Shown here: positions 19,996 through 28,116 of the stretch, in pieces
Numbering within the stretch: the stretch's first letter is position 1
Layout of the letters: every line of letters begins with the position of its first letter
Program-made: the position numbers and the translations under genes
NCBI GenBank assembly: GCA_008180335.1
Contig: VTEF01000001.1
Coordinates: forward strand, 1 to 64,000
Origin: Priestia megaterium
GTDB lineage: Bacteria; Bacillota; Bacilli; Bacillales; Bacillaceae_H
Direction of reading: 5' to 3'
Length of the DNA: 64,000 nt
The notes under the pieces: model-generated
The model's input: only the letters and a program-made list of their open reading frames with translations
What the model was told of the DNA's origin: nothing
The model's database searches: none

Positions 19996-20019
19996 GAAGT
20001 AAAGGGAGGAACTATACTT

Positions 20020-22263
20020 ATGGTGAACACGATTGAGATATCAAATTTAGAAGAGGTAACAGCGTATATCCAGCAATTAGCGAATGCTTTCCCTCAACTT
20101 GATTTTTCATTATATGAAGAAAAGGTTACACAAACAATTACAGTTAAAGAAAATATGACGAATGAAAAAATAGCAAATGTTTTAATTTTAGCAGCATTAG
20201 AGCGGATCTCAATGGATGAACCTGATTGGACGTACGTGGCAGCTGACGTTCATTTAAATGAGCTTTATCGAAAAGCATCGGAAAATCGAGGCTATGCAAA
20301 GACTGAAAAATATGGATCGCTTTATGAACTCATTCAGCATTTAACAAAAATTGGTATTTATAATCAGCAGCTGCTACAAGCGTATTCAGAAGAAGAAATT
20401 AATGAACTTGCAATGGTCATTAATCCAGAACGAGATCGCTTATTTACATATATCGGGTTATTGACATTAGCAGATCGCTATTTAGCAACTTCTCACGATA
20501 AAAAGGTATATGAATTGCCTCAGGAACGTTTTCTAATCATTGCGATGACCCTCATGTTACAAGAAAAGAAAGAAAAGCGTATTGAACTTGTGAAAGAGTC
20601 ATACTGGGCTTTGTCTAATTTATATATGACTGTGGCAACACCAACGCTTGCAAATGCAGGAAAAAGTTATGGGCAATTGTCAAGCTGCTTTATTGATACG
20701 ATAGATGACAGCTTAAGAGGAATTTATGACAGCAATACGGACCTTGCTACATTAAGCAAAAATGGCGGAGGTATTGGCGTTTATTTAGGTCATATCAGAA
20801 GCCGAGGCAGTGATATTAAAGGATTTAAAGGAGTTTCTTCAGGAACCATTCCTTGGATGAAGCAGTTAAATAATACAGCTGTTAGTGTCGATCAGCTCGG
20901 ACAACGTCAAGGTGCTATTGCTGTATATTTAGATGTTTGGCATAAAGATATCTTTTCATTTTTAGATGCACGTCTAAATAACGGCGACGAACGACAGCGT
21001 ACACATGATTTATTTACGGGGGTCTGCCTTCCTGACTTATTTATGGAGGCTGTTGAAAAAAGAGAAGATTGGTATTTATTTGATCCACACGAAGTACGGA
21101 CAGTAATGGGTTATTCTTTGGAAGATTTTTATGATGAGGAAGAAGGCAGTGGTTCATTTAGAACTCGCTATTTTGAGTGTGTGGCGAATGAAGCATTGTC
21201 AAAAGAACGGGTTCCAGCCATTGAAATCTTTAAAAGAATTATGATTTCGCAACTGGAAACTGGAACTCCTTATATGTTTTATCGTGATACTGTAAATCGG
21301 GCAAATCAAAATCGTCATCAAGGGATGATTTACTGTAGTAACCTTTGTACAGAGATTACTCAAAACCAAAGTTCAACAGTTGTAGTAGAAGAAGTTACAG
21401 AAGATGGGAAAATTGTCATCACAAAAGAACCAGGTGATTTTGTTGTCTGCAATTTATCATCAATTAACTTAGCAAGAGCAGTTACAGAAGATGTATTGGA
21501 ACGTCTCATTCCGATTCAAATTCGCATGCTTGATAATGTCATTGAACTAAACGATTTACCGGTGCTGCAAGCGAAATTAACGAATCAAAAATACCGTGCT
21601 GTTGGTTTAGGCACCTTCGGCTGGAATCATTTATTAGCGTTGAAAAAAATTGCGTGGGAAACAGAAGAAGCTGTATCTTATTGTGATGAATTGTATGAAA
21701 AAATTGCTTATTTAACGATTCAATCAAGTATGAAGCTAGCGATTGAAAAAAGTGCGTATCCGTTGTTTAAAGGATCTGACTGGGAAACTGGTTCCTATTT
21801 TGAATCACGTGGCTATACTAGTGAAAACTGGCTTGAACTGAAGAGTGATGTTCAAAAATATGGTATTCGAAATGGGTATTTAATGGCTATTGCACCAAAT
21901 TCATCCACATCAATTATTGCAGGTTCAACGGCAAGTATTGATCCGATTTTCCGTAAATTTTATTCGGAAGAAAAGAAAAATTATAAAATTCCAGTGACTG
22001 CACCAGATTTATCTCCTTCTACAAACTGGTACTATAAATCAGTTTATTTAATTGATCAACATTGGAGCATAAAGCAAAATGCAAAGCGCCAGCGTCACAT
22101 CGACCAGTCGATTTCGTTTAACTTGTACGTGCAAAATGATATTCGTGCAAAAGATTTATTGAATTTACATGTAACAGCATGGAAAGAGAAGTTAAAAACA
22201 ACATACTATGTACGTTCTACTTCAAGTGAAGTGATTGATGAGTGCGAAAGTTGCCATAGTTAA
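20020..22263 (+). CDS. nrdA: Ribonucleoside-diphosphate reductase, class Ia-type large subunit
   Basis: Reduces ribonucleotides to deoxyribonucleotides with NrdB. 747 residues. Visible are the active-site cysteine in LSSCFIDT, the NxCxE block in SNLCTEI (Asn, Cys, Glu radical-site residues), the radical-transfer tyrosine pair in KTTYYVRS, the PNSSTS block, and the C-terminal CESC shuttle cysteines. The match to the barrel region begins about residue 45 (NEKIANVLILAALERISMDE), so the N-terminus is too short for a full ATP-cone and its lysine/arginine-rich motif is not seen; inhibition by dATP through a cone is therefore unlikely. Most Bacillus use NrdE/NrdF; this NrdA-like form is unusual there. 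Strong AAAGGGAGG upstream. Confidence 0.93.
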   Translation: MVNTIEISNLEEVTAYIQQLANAFPQLDFSLYEEKVTQTITVKENMTNEKIANVLILAALERISMDEPDWTYVAADVHLNELYRKASENRGYAKTEKYGSLYELIQHLTKIGIYNQQLLQAYSEEEINELAMVINPERDRLFTYIGLLTLADRYLATSHDKKVYELPQERFLIIAMTLMLQEKKEKRIELVKESYWALSNLYMTVATPTLANAGKSYGQLSSCFIDTIDDSLRGIYDSNTDLATLSKNGGGIGVYLGHIRSRGSDIKGFKGVSSGTIPWMKQLNNTAVSVDQLGQRQGAIAVYLDVWHKDIFSFLDARLNNGDERQRTHDLFTGVCLPDLFMEAVEKREDWYLFDPHEVRTVMGYSLEDFYDEEEGSGSFRTRYFECVANEALSKERVPAIEIFKRIMISQLETGTPYMFYRDTVNRANQNRHQGMIYCSNLCTEITQNQSSTVVVEEVTEDGKIVITKEPGDFVVCNLSSINLARAVTEDVLERLIPIQIRMLDNVIELNDLPVLQAKLTNQKYRAVGLGTFGWNHLLALKKIAWETEEAVSYCDELYEKIAYLTIQSSMKLAIEKSAYPLFKGSDWETGSYFESRGYTSENWLELKSDVQKYGIRNGYLMAIAPNSSTSIIAGSTASIDPIFRKFYSEEKKNYKIPVTAPDLSPSTNWYYKSVYLIDQHWSIKQNAKRQRHIDQSISFNLYVQNDIRAKDLLNLHVTAWKEKLKTTYYVRSTSSEVIDECESCHS

Positions 22264-22280
22264 GAAAGGAGTCGTTCGGT

Positions 22281-23327
22281 ATGTCTAGTATTTTACAAAA
22301 ACGTGAAATTATGAATGAAACAGCCCCCAATCGTTCCACTGGGATTATTAATGGACAGAGTTCAAATATTTTAAATTGGGATGATGTTCGTTTTCCATGG
22401 GCGTTTCCAAAATACAAGAGAATGCTTGCTAATTTTTGGACACCGTTTGAAATTAATATGGGGCAAGATATTAAGCAATTTCCTCAGCTAACAGAAGATG
22501 AGCAGGAAAGTTTTTTAAAAATCATTGGATTGCTTGCATTGTTAGACAGTATTCAATCTGATTATGCAAGTAAAGTAGCGGACTACGTAACCGATTCGTC
22601 CATTAATGCACTAATGATTATTTTAGCACAGCAAGAAGTTGTGCATAACCATTCGTATTCGTATGTGCTTTCAAGCCTTGTTCCAAAAGCAAAACAAGAC
22701 GAGGTATTTGAATATTGGCGTACAGATGAAAAGCTGCGCGCACGCAATGATTTTGTGACGAACGGATACAAAGCATTTAGTGAAGAAGCGACAGTTGAAA
22801 ATTTCTTAAAGTCAATTGTGTATGATGTTATTTTAGAAGGACTATTCTTTTACAGTGGATTTGCTTTCTTTTATAATTTGGCACGAAATCAGAAAATGGT
22901 TGCTACATCAACGATGATTAACTACATTAATCGTGATGAACAACTACATGTTGGTTTATTTGAGAAGATTTTCAAAGAAGTGTTAAATGAAAATCCACAA
23001 TATCGTACAGTTGAATTAGAGGAATTCGTTGTAGCAACGTTCCAAGAAGCAGCTCGTTTAGAAATTGAATGGGCAGAATCTGTTATTGGTGAAAAATTCG
23101 ATGGAATTACAATGAAAGATGTTCAGCAGTACATTGAATATATGGCAAATAAACGTTGCCATCAGCTTGGATTTGGACGTGCTGCTTTTCCGGATGCTCC
23201 AATTGAAAATCCATTGCGTTGGATTGTTGCTTATCAAGAAGTGGATTTAGGAAAGACGGACTTTTTTGAACAAAAATCTAGACAATATACAAAAGCATCT
23301 GATTTGAATGGCTTTGATGATTTATAA
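22281..23327 (+). CDS. nrdB: Ribonucleoside-diphosphate reductase, class Ia-type small subunit
   Basis: Ferritin-like radical subunit of 348 residues. Metal ligands can be assigned: Asp in LALLDSIQSD, Glu and His in QQEVVHNHSY, Glu in LEGLFFYSG, and Glu/His in RDEQLHVGLF. The radical Tyr is at the expected place, four residues after the His (HNHSY), so this is a tyrosyl-radical enzyme and not a Tyr-less class Ic form. It follows nrdA by 17 bases with AAAGGAG and shares its riboswitch-controlled transcript. A terminator follows. Confidence 0.94.
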   Translation: MSSILQKREIMNETAPNRSTGIINGQSSNILNWDDVRFPWAFPKYKRMLANFWTPFEINMGQDIKQFPQLTEDEQESFLKIIGLLALLDSIQSDYASKVADYVTDSSINALMIILAQQEVVHNHSYSYVLSSLVPKAKQDEVFEYWRTDEKLRARNDFVTNGYKAFSEEATVENFLKSIVYDVILEGLFFYSGFAFFYNLARNQKMVATSTMINYINRDEQLHVGLFEKIFKEVLNENPQYRTVELEEFVVATFQEAARLEIEWAESVIGEKFDGITMKDVQQYIEYMANKRCHQLGFGRAAFPDAPIENPLRWIVAYQEVDLGKTDFFEQKSRQYTKASDLNGFDDL

Positions 23328-23333
23328 GCATGT

Positions 23334-23375
23334 AAAAAGCTGACTAGAGTACAATCAGTTTTTAGTCAGCTTTTT
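23334..23375. terminator. Terminator after nrdB, shared with the convergent small gene
   Basis: AAAAAGCTGACT/AGTCAGCTTTTT hairpin; its right arm overlaps the 3' end of the minus-strand gene at 23362. Confidence 0.88.
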
Positions 23376-23565
23376 GCGAATGAACAAGCCCGAGTTCTAG
23401 CGCTCTTGTTGTAATCAGTCGATTAATTTCAGCAGGAATATTTTCGAGGGTTCCACATTCATATTGCCATAAATATGCAAATGATTGAACGTAAATTGGA
23501 AAAGTTTGTTCATTGGCTTTAATCGCTTCCTGTTTAAAAAATTGGATAAGTTGATCTCGTTTCAT
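23362..23565 (-). CDS. Small protein of unknown function, 67 residues
   Basis: I do not recognise a family. The protein is soluble-looking and mostly helical by composition (MKRDQLIQFFKQEAIKANEQ...), with aromatic clusters and one cysteine. The ATG is preceded by AAGGA at a good distance. It has a shared terminator on its 3' side and a bidirectional hairpin upstream, so it is a single-gene unit. These signals, more than homology, support it as a gene. Confidence 0.6.
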   Translation of the reverse strand: MKRDQLIQFFKQEAIKANEQTFPIYVQSFAYLWQYECGTLENIPAEINRLITTRALELGLVHSQKAD

Positions 23566-23600
23566 CTAATATCCTTCATTTCATTTTTATAGATTTGTAT

Positions 23601-23634
23601 AAAAAAGGACAACCATACAGGTTGTCCTTTTTTG
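23601..23634. terminator. Hairpin terminator
   Basis: AAAAAAGGACAACC/GGTTGTCCTTTTTT perfect stem with flanking A and T runs. It lies between two minus-strand genes and would end the DUF1540 transcript. Confidence 0.85.
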
Positions 23635-23694
23635 CTTTTGTGAATTTATGCAAGTAAAAATAACACGAGCAGTAGGAGACAACTTGGAACGATA

Positions 23695-23853
23695 TTACAT
23701 CTCTTCAGGTTTAAATGTTTTACAATCCGTTTCGTGGCTATCAGAAGCTTGTTGACCAGTGTGACTTACAACGTAGATTGCATCAGCACCACATTGATTT
23801 CCTTGCTTCCAATAGTGACAGTTATTCACTTCACAAAGAACATCTTTTGCCAT
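23695..23853 (-). CDS. DUF1540 small cysteine-rich protein
   Basis: 52-residue protein beginning MAKDVLCEVNNCHYWKQGNQ. Its five cysteines include the CxxxxC arrangement near the start; the pattern matches DUF1540, small Cys-rich Firmicutes proteins that may bind metal. The ATG at 23853 has AAAGGAGG seven bases upstream; longer frames have none. Its 5' side faces the Fur-controlled cluster, so the two are divergent. Function unknown. Confidence 0.75.
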   Translation of the reverse strand: MAKDVLCEVNNCHYWKQGNQCGADAIYVVSHTGQQASDSHETDCKTFKPEEM

Positions 23854-23958
23854 CATCCATCCTCCTTTGCATACGTGATATATGTAGTATGGTCGTTTTT
23901 GTAACAAGTTATAATCAAGAGATTAAAAAAGTAATTGAGAATTTTTATCAATTAACAG

Positions 23959-23988
23959 TTGACAAAGAGAATCATTCTCAATTATTCT
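23959..23988 (+). promoter_or_regulatory. Promoter with Fur box before the iron cluster
   Basis: TTGACA (23959-23964) and TATTCT (23983-23988) are 18 bases apart. Between them lies AGAGAATCATTCTCA (23966-23980), matching the 7-1-7 Fur consensus TGATAATNATTATCA at 11 of the 14 fixed positions and itself palindromic. Fur-Fe2+ bound here would block the polymerase. Confidence 0.75.
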
Positions 23989-24064
23989 ATGTATATAGCA
24001 AAGAAGAATAAACAACCGTGTAAACGTCATATATAAATTCATTTCATGTACAGGAGGAATTAAA

Positions 24065-24346
24065 ATGTCTTCAGTAATGGTAGTTGGAGGAGATCGCTTA
24101 AAGCATATTACCGACCGATTAGCAGGAGAAGGTTTTAAAGAAATTATTCATTTAGATGGACGAAAGAGCAATATGGTTAAGCGCGATATTCCAGAACATA
24201 TTGGGTTTATTCTTGTCATTACCGATTTTATTAATCATAATATGGCAAAGGTAATAAAAGAAAAGGCTAAAAAACAACAAAAACCTATTTATTTTGTGAA
24301 ACATTCATGGAGTGCCATTCGAAAAGTTATTGAACAGGTGTCATGA
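24065..24346 (+). CDS. DUF2325 family protein
   Basis: 93-residue protein resembling DUF2325: an opening beta strand and glycine turn (SSVMVVGGDRLKHITDRLAG), a second strand (EIIHLDGRKS), FILVITDFINHNMAKVIKEKAKK, and a final strand (KPIYFVKHSWSAI). The order suggests a small Rossmann-like alpha/beta fold, and the ITD...H pattern may be functional; this is inference. AGGAGG lies seven bases before the ATG. It is the first gene after the Fur-box promoter and would be expressed under iron limitation. The biochemical role is not known to me. Confidence 0.75.
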   Translation: MSSVMVVGGDRLKHITDRLAGEGFKEIIHLDGRKSNMVKRDIPEHIGFILVITDFINHNMAKVIKEKAKKQQKPIYFVKHSWSAIRKVIEQVS

Positions 24347-24359
24347 TTTATTTTTTGAA

Positions 24360-24380
24360 TATAATTGATAATGATTATCA
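24360..24380 (+). promoter_or_regulatory. Second Fur box with -10 element
   Basis: TGATAATGATTATCA (24366-24380) is a perfect 7-1-7 Fur box. It directly follows TATAAT (24360-24365), so it would cover the start point of an internal promoter. No strong -35 is seen. It lies between the DUF2325 gene and the nuclease-like gene. Confidence 0.85.
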
Positions 24381-24400
24381 TTTTACAGGCTGGTGAGACA

Positions 24401-25168
24401 ATGCAGCTAAAGGTTCAAATTAAAACGATTTCAAATGAACATGTAGAAGAATTCATTCGATGCCCTTATAAATTTTATCAGCGTCAATTGTTGTTGCGAA
24501 AGAAACAATTTGTTGATTGGCGAGTAGCTGTTCAATTAACGGCACATCAAATTATAAATACATATTACAATGCGCCAAAATATAAACGATCTTCTTTTTA
24601 TATTTTACAGTTAATTGAACACTATTGGCGAAGTCTAAAACCCACGATGTTTCATTCGCAAATTCATTATTATGATGTGCTCGCAAAAGTAAGCGACTAC
24701 TTATTACAATTTCTTTCTCAACAATCAGAGGTTGAATTGCCTTTATTTGTATGTGAAAAATATGGTGTATATGTACCAGAGCTTGAAAGTAATATTTCCT
24801 TAACGATTGATTTTGCTCAGTGGACAGATTCTTCTTATGGTGTTACAAAATTCATCATAGATGACCAATTAGATACACAAAAAATGATTAAATATTTTAT
24901 GGTTGCCTTTACAAAGAATGCTTTTCAAAAACTGCCAGAGTACATTGAATTCTATTCATTGTTAACAGGAAAAAGGCAGCACTATAAAATTGAAGAAAGT
25001 GATTATGAGGAAGCCATTAAGCAGCTACATATGATGAAGAGTGTGCTAGAAGAACCAAAATTTTTTCAAAAAACCAATTCATTAAATGAATGCAAACATT
25101 GTCCACTTCAATCAGAGTGTTCATTAGATAACGCAGTTGAAACAGAGCGAATGACTATGTTTATGTAG
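24401..25168 (+). CDS. Cas4/AddB-like PD-(D/E)XK protein with Fe-S cysteines and degenerate active site
   Basis: 255 residues. The N-terminus ISNEHVEEFIRCPYKFYQRQ matches the start of Cas4/AddB-type nuclease domains, with Cys21; CKHCPLQSEC near the end supplies Cys231, Cys234 and Cys240. This C...CxxCx5C layout holds a [4Fe-4S] cluster in those families. Between them are His49, Asp137 (SLTID) and Asp154 (FIIDDQ), then Q160xxxxY165. The usual D-x-K ends in Gln156 and the Gly before Asp137 is Thr, so cutting activity is doubtful. The ATG at 24401 is chosen because the longer TTG frame would translate the Fur box. Role unknown; iron-regulated with a flavodoxin. Confidence 0.7.
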   Translation: MQLKVQIKTISNEHVEEFIRCPYKFYQRQLLLRKKQFVDWRVAVQLTAHQIINTYYNAPKYKRSSFYILQLIEHYWRSLKPTMFHSQIHYYDVLAKVSDYLLQFLSQQSEVELPLFVCEKYGVYVPELESNISLTIDFAQWTDSSYGVTKFIIDDQLDTQKMIKYFMVAFTKNAFQKLPEYIEFYSLLTGKRQHYKIEESDYEEAIKQLHMMKSVLEEPKFFQKTNSLNECKHCPLQSECSLDNAVETERMTMFM

Positions 25169-25217
25169 ACAAACAGTCATTTCTGTATAAGGAACGATGT
25201 AAAGAGAGGTTACAACA

Positions 25218-25673
25218 ATGGAAGATGTATTATTAGTATATGCAAGTATGTCAGGAAATACGGAGGCGATTGCTGATATTATTGAAGAAGTGTTAAAGGA
25301 ACATAGTGTTAACGTTCGTCGAGCTGAAGTTTATGAGATTGACACAAGAGATATTGAAAGTGTTCCCCATATTATATTTGGTTCCTATACGTGGGGAGAC
25401 GGAGAATTGCCAGATGATTTTTTAGACTTTTATGATGAAATGGACGAGATTGATTTTACAAATAAAAAAGTAGCTGTTTTTGGATCAGGAGATACATCCT
25501 ACGATATTTTTTGTGGAGCTGTGGATTTACTAGAAGAAAAAGTGAAAAAATTAAATGGAACGATTATGGTGGATGGATTAAAAGTAGAATTGGCTCCTTT
25601 CGGAGAGGATGTCGAAACATGTAAAGAATTTGCGGTAGCCATTGTAAATTCGATTCGCCAAACGATATCATAA
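25218..25673 (+). CDS. Flavodoxin (YkuN/YkuP type)
   Basis: Short-chain flavodoxin of 151 residues, an FMN electron carrier that replaces ferredoxin when iron is scarce. The FMN phosphate loop is SMSGNTEAIADII, the aromatic FMN stack region is GSYTWGDGELPDDF, and GSGDTSYDIFCGAVD follows, all in family order. It lies 49 bases after the preceding gene with no terminator, so it belongs to the same Fur-controlled transcript. B. subtilis places its flavodoxins ykuN/ykuP under Fur too, which supports the reading. Confidence 0.92.
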   Translation: MEDVLLVYASMSGNTEAIADIIEEVLKEHSVNVRRAEVYEIDTRDIESVPHIIFGSYTWGDGELPDDFLDFYDEMDEIDFTNKKVAVFGSGDTSYDIFCGAVDLLEEKVKKLNGTIMVDGLKVELAPFGEDVETCKEFAVAIVNSIRQTIS

Positions 25674-25695
25674 TGATGATATGATAAAGCATCAT

Positions 25696-25735
25696 AAAAA
25701 GCCGGTCTATTTGTGAGAATAGATCGGCTTTTTTA
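25696..25735. terminator. Bidirectional terminator, flavodoxin/cydB
   Basis: AAAAAGCCGGTCTAT/ATAGATCGGCTTTTTT hairpin between convergent genes. Confidence 0.9.
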
Positions 25736-26773
25736 TTAATATGGCTTCTTTTTAACATAGTTTTTATTATCTTTCATAAATAAACGCCAAAAATAAAAGA
25801 ACCCAGGAAACAAAATAGCAAAGCCTACAATATAGATGAAAAATAAAGAACGAAAAGCATTCGGATGTGTAAATCCTGTTTCAATAGTGACATTTGGATA
25901 AACGACATAGGGAAGGTGCCCTCTACCATACACATAACTTGCTAAGAAATATTGAAGTACAATAGTTACTACTGCTAAACGAGGCATTCCTTTTCCTTTT
26001 GAAGAAGGTAAAAGCAGTGCCCCTCCTGCTACAACAAACAGTGCCAGTGAAATGAATAAAAAAAGTCTATATTCCATCATATTGCTATACAGCCAACTAG
26101 CTTCGCTACGCATTGTTAGCATAATAAGCACAGCCATTACAAGCGAGATTGGTCCAGTAACCAGTGCATCTCTTCGATAGACATCGTATGCTTTCATCTC
26201 ATCAGACGATTTAGAGTAATCTGCAAGTAATAAGGATGAAAGGAAAAGAGAAGAACTGACTCCAAATCCAATAAATGCATAAACATTTGGACTCGTAAAA
26301 AGCTTAATTAAATTCAGCCTTTCTGTTCCATTAATGACGTCAATATACCCCCCTTGGCTAATGGGCAATACAGCAATGAGAAAAGCCGGAATTAAAACAC
26401 CTGATATCCCAGATATATAGACAAGTGCTTTTTGATGACGAGCTCCTGTAGTGTAGTGTGAAAATACTAAAAAACTACTTCGAAGAGCTAATAATAGCAA
26501 GATAATGCTTCCAGGAATTAAAAGTACGGTTCCAAGCGTAAAAGTTGCGCCTGGAAAAAAGCTAAACAATCCAACTACAATGGCTACAATGAATACATTC
26601 GTTACTTCCCAAGTTGGTGACAAATAGCGGTTTGCGATATTGGTTGCATTGGTTTGTTCACGATTAATGTATACCATTGACCAAAATCCGGCTCCAAAAT
26701 CCATCGTTCCCATCACAGCATAAATGAAAATAAAGCCCCAGATTACCGTGATAGCAATTAATGCATCTGTCAT
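25736..26773 (-). CDS. cydB: Cytochrome bd-type quinol oxidase subunit II (YthB-like)
   Basis: 345-residue membrane subunit, predominantly hydrophobic with about eight to nine membrane segments. The opening TVIWGFIFIYAVMGTMDFGAGFW carries the conserved GTMDFGAGFW-type block of CydB. It is downstream of cydA by 14 bases with a GGATGTG ribosome binding site. In B. subtilis the matching pair in this chromosome region is ythA/ythB, whose quinol oxidase role is less documented than that of cydAB. No cydCD exporter genes accompany it. Confidence 0.88.
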   Translation of the reverse strand: MTDALIAITVIWGFIFIYAVMGTMDFGAGFWSMVYINREQTNATNIANRYLSPTWEVTNVFIVAIVVGLFSFFPGATFTLGTVLLIPGSIILLLLALRSSFLVFSHYTTGARHQKALVYISGISGVLIPAFLIAVLPISQGGYIDVINGTERLNLIKLFTSPNVYAFIGFGVSSSLFLSSLLLADYSKSSDEMKAYDVYRRDALVTGPISLVMAVLIMLTMRSEASWLYSNMMEYRLFLFISLALFVVAGGALLLPSSKGKGMPRLAVVTIVLQYFLASYVYGRGHLPYVVYPNVTIETGFTHPNAFRSLFFIYIVGFAILFPGFFYFWRLFMKDNKNYVKKKPY

Positions 26774-26787
26774 TTTTTCACATCCTT

Positions 26788-28116
26788 TTAATTCATATCA
26801 GCAAGTTCTTTCGAAAGAGGATTGCGTTTAAAGTAATAAATAAGTACAAGTGCTACCGCTACGACCAGTACAGCATAGATGATTAGGAACATAGTAAATA
26901 GAAGATCTAGATTAGCAGAGATCGTAACTGCTTCTGCTGTACGCATGATGCGATAAATAACCCAAGGCTGGCGTCCTGTACAAGCAAAAATCCAACCAAA
27001 TTCAATTGACAGGATAGCAAGAGGGCCAGATAGCACAAAAGCCCACATTAAAAAGGGTGGAAATGATTTTTTTTTGGAAAATCTATACCATAAAAACCCA
27101 ATGATGGATAATAAAATGAGTAATGAGCCGATGCCTACCATTCCATTAAACAAAGTGTGGATGAAAAGAGGTGGCCAGTATTCTTCTGGAAAATCATTTA
27201 ATCCAACTACAACAGTGTCAAAGCGGTCATCAGCTAAAAAGCTTAAAGCCCAGGGGATTTCAATGCCCCACTTTACGGTTTGAGTTTCACGATCTGTAAA
27301 GCCGCCAATTGTTAGGGGAGCATAGTCAGTTGTTTCAAATAATCCTTCTGCTCCAGCCAATTTCTCTGGCTGGTATTCATGAAGCAACTGTGCTGATTCA
27401 TGCCCATTTAAAGCAGTTAAAAATGAAAAAATTCCTCCTACAATTAAGCCAAGCATTAACGCTTTATGATGAAAGCGATAAAGGCGTGGATGTTTCCTTG
27501 TGCGTAACATTTTAAAAGCAGCGATGGAAGCAATCACGAAAGCACCTGTTGCGTAAGCTGATACAGCAACATGTCCAGCTGTTGTAATAAAGCTTGGATT
27601 AAAAAAAGCTCCCCAGGGATCGACCTCAGTAATTTCTCCATTCACAATTCGAAAGCCAGAAGGAGTTCCTTCGAAAGCATGAACATTTGTAATAAGCACA
27701 GCTGATGCGACAGCTCCAATAGCAACAAGGATTAAACTTACAATCCGCATTGTTCGAGAGATGCGATCAGCAGCATATACATAAATGGATAGAAAGAGGG
27801 CCTCGATGAAAAATGCATAAATTTCAATTTGAAATGGCAAAGCCATAACTTTTCCTACAATTTCCATAAATCCAGGCCATAGCAAAGCCAGCTGTACACC
27901 AGCAATTGTCCCGGTCGGAATTGCTACACCTAACAAGATAGCCGCTCCTTTCGTCCATCGCTTTGCCATTAGTTCGTAATCTTTATCCTTTGTTTTTTGA
28001 TAGAGTAGTTCAGCTAGTAAAATCATTAATGGAATTCCTACGCCCAGCGTGGCAAAAATAATATGAACTCCCATTGTCATACCAAACATTGAACGAGCGG
28101 TTACTAAATGTTCCAT
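26788..28116 (-). CDS. cydA: Cytochrome bd-type quinol oxidase subunit I (YthA-like)
   Basis: 442-residue haem subunit. His in MGVHIIFATLGVG (residues ~15-27), GTIAGVQLALLWPGFM, LPFQIEIYAFFIEALFLSIYVY with its paired glutamates, TTAGHVAVSAYATGAF and the GRQPWVIYRIMRT block are family hallmarks. The periplasmic loop between the GHESAQLLHEYQPEKLAGAEG segment and GRQPW is short, which marks the short-Q-loop type. Proton-coupled reduction of O2 with menaquinol would link it to the men genes here. Start ATG has AAAGGTTG upstream. Confidence 0.92.
   Translation of the reverse strand: MEHLVTARSMFGMTMGVHIIFATLGVGIPLMILLAELLYQKTKDKDYELMAKRWTKGAAILLGVAIPTGTIAGVQLALLWPGFMEIVGKVMALPFQIEIYAFFIEALFLSIYVYAADRISRTMRIVSLILVAIGAVASAVLITNVHAFEGTPSGFRIVNGEITEVDPWGAFFNPSFITTAGHVAVSAYATGAFVIASIAAFKMLRTRKHPRLYRFHHKALMLGLIVGGIFSFLTALNGHESAQLLHEYQPEKLAGAEGLFETTDYAPLTIGGFTDRETQTVKWGIEIPWALSFLADDRFDTVVVGLNDFPEEYWPPLFIHTLFNGMVGIGSLLILLSIIGFLWYRFSKKKSFPPFLMWAFVLSGPLAILSIEFGWIFACTGRQPWVIYRIMRTAEAVTISANLDLLFTMFLIIYAVLVVAVALVLIYYFKRNPLSKELADMN

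Noticed and set aside
23715-24011. 98-codon plus-strand frame over the DUF1540 gene
   Set aside because: It is antisense to a gene with a proper ribosome binding site and family cysteines, and it runs through the Fur-box promoter.
24401-25168. Reading the Cas4-like protein as part of a CRISPR system
   Set aside because: There are no repeats, spacers or cas genes near it, and its active site looks degenerate. The neighbours are a DUF2325 gene and a flavodoxin.
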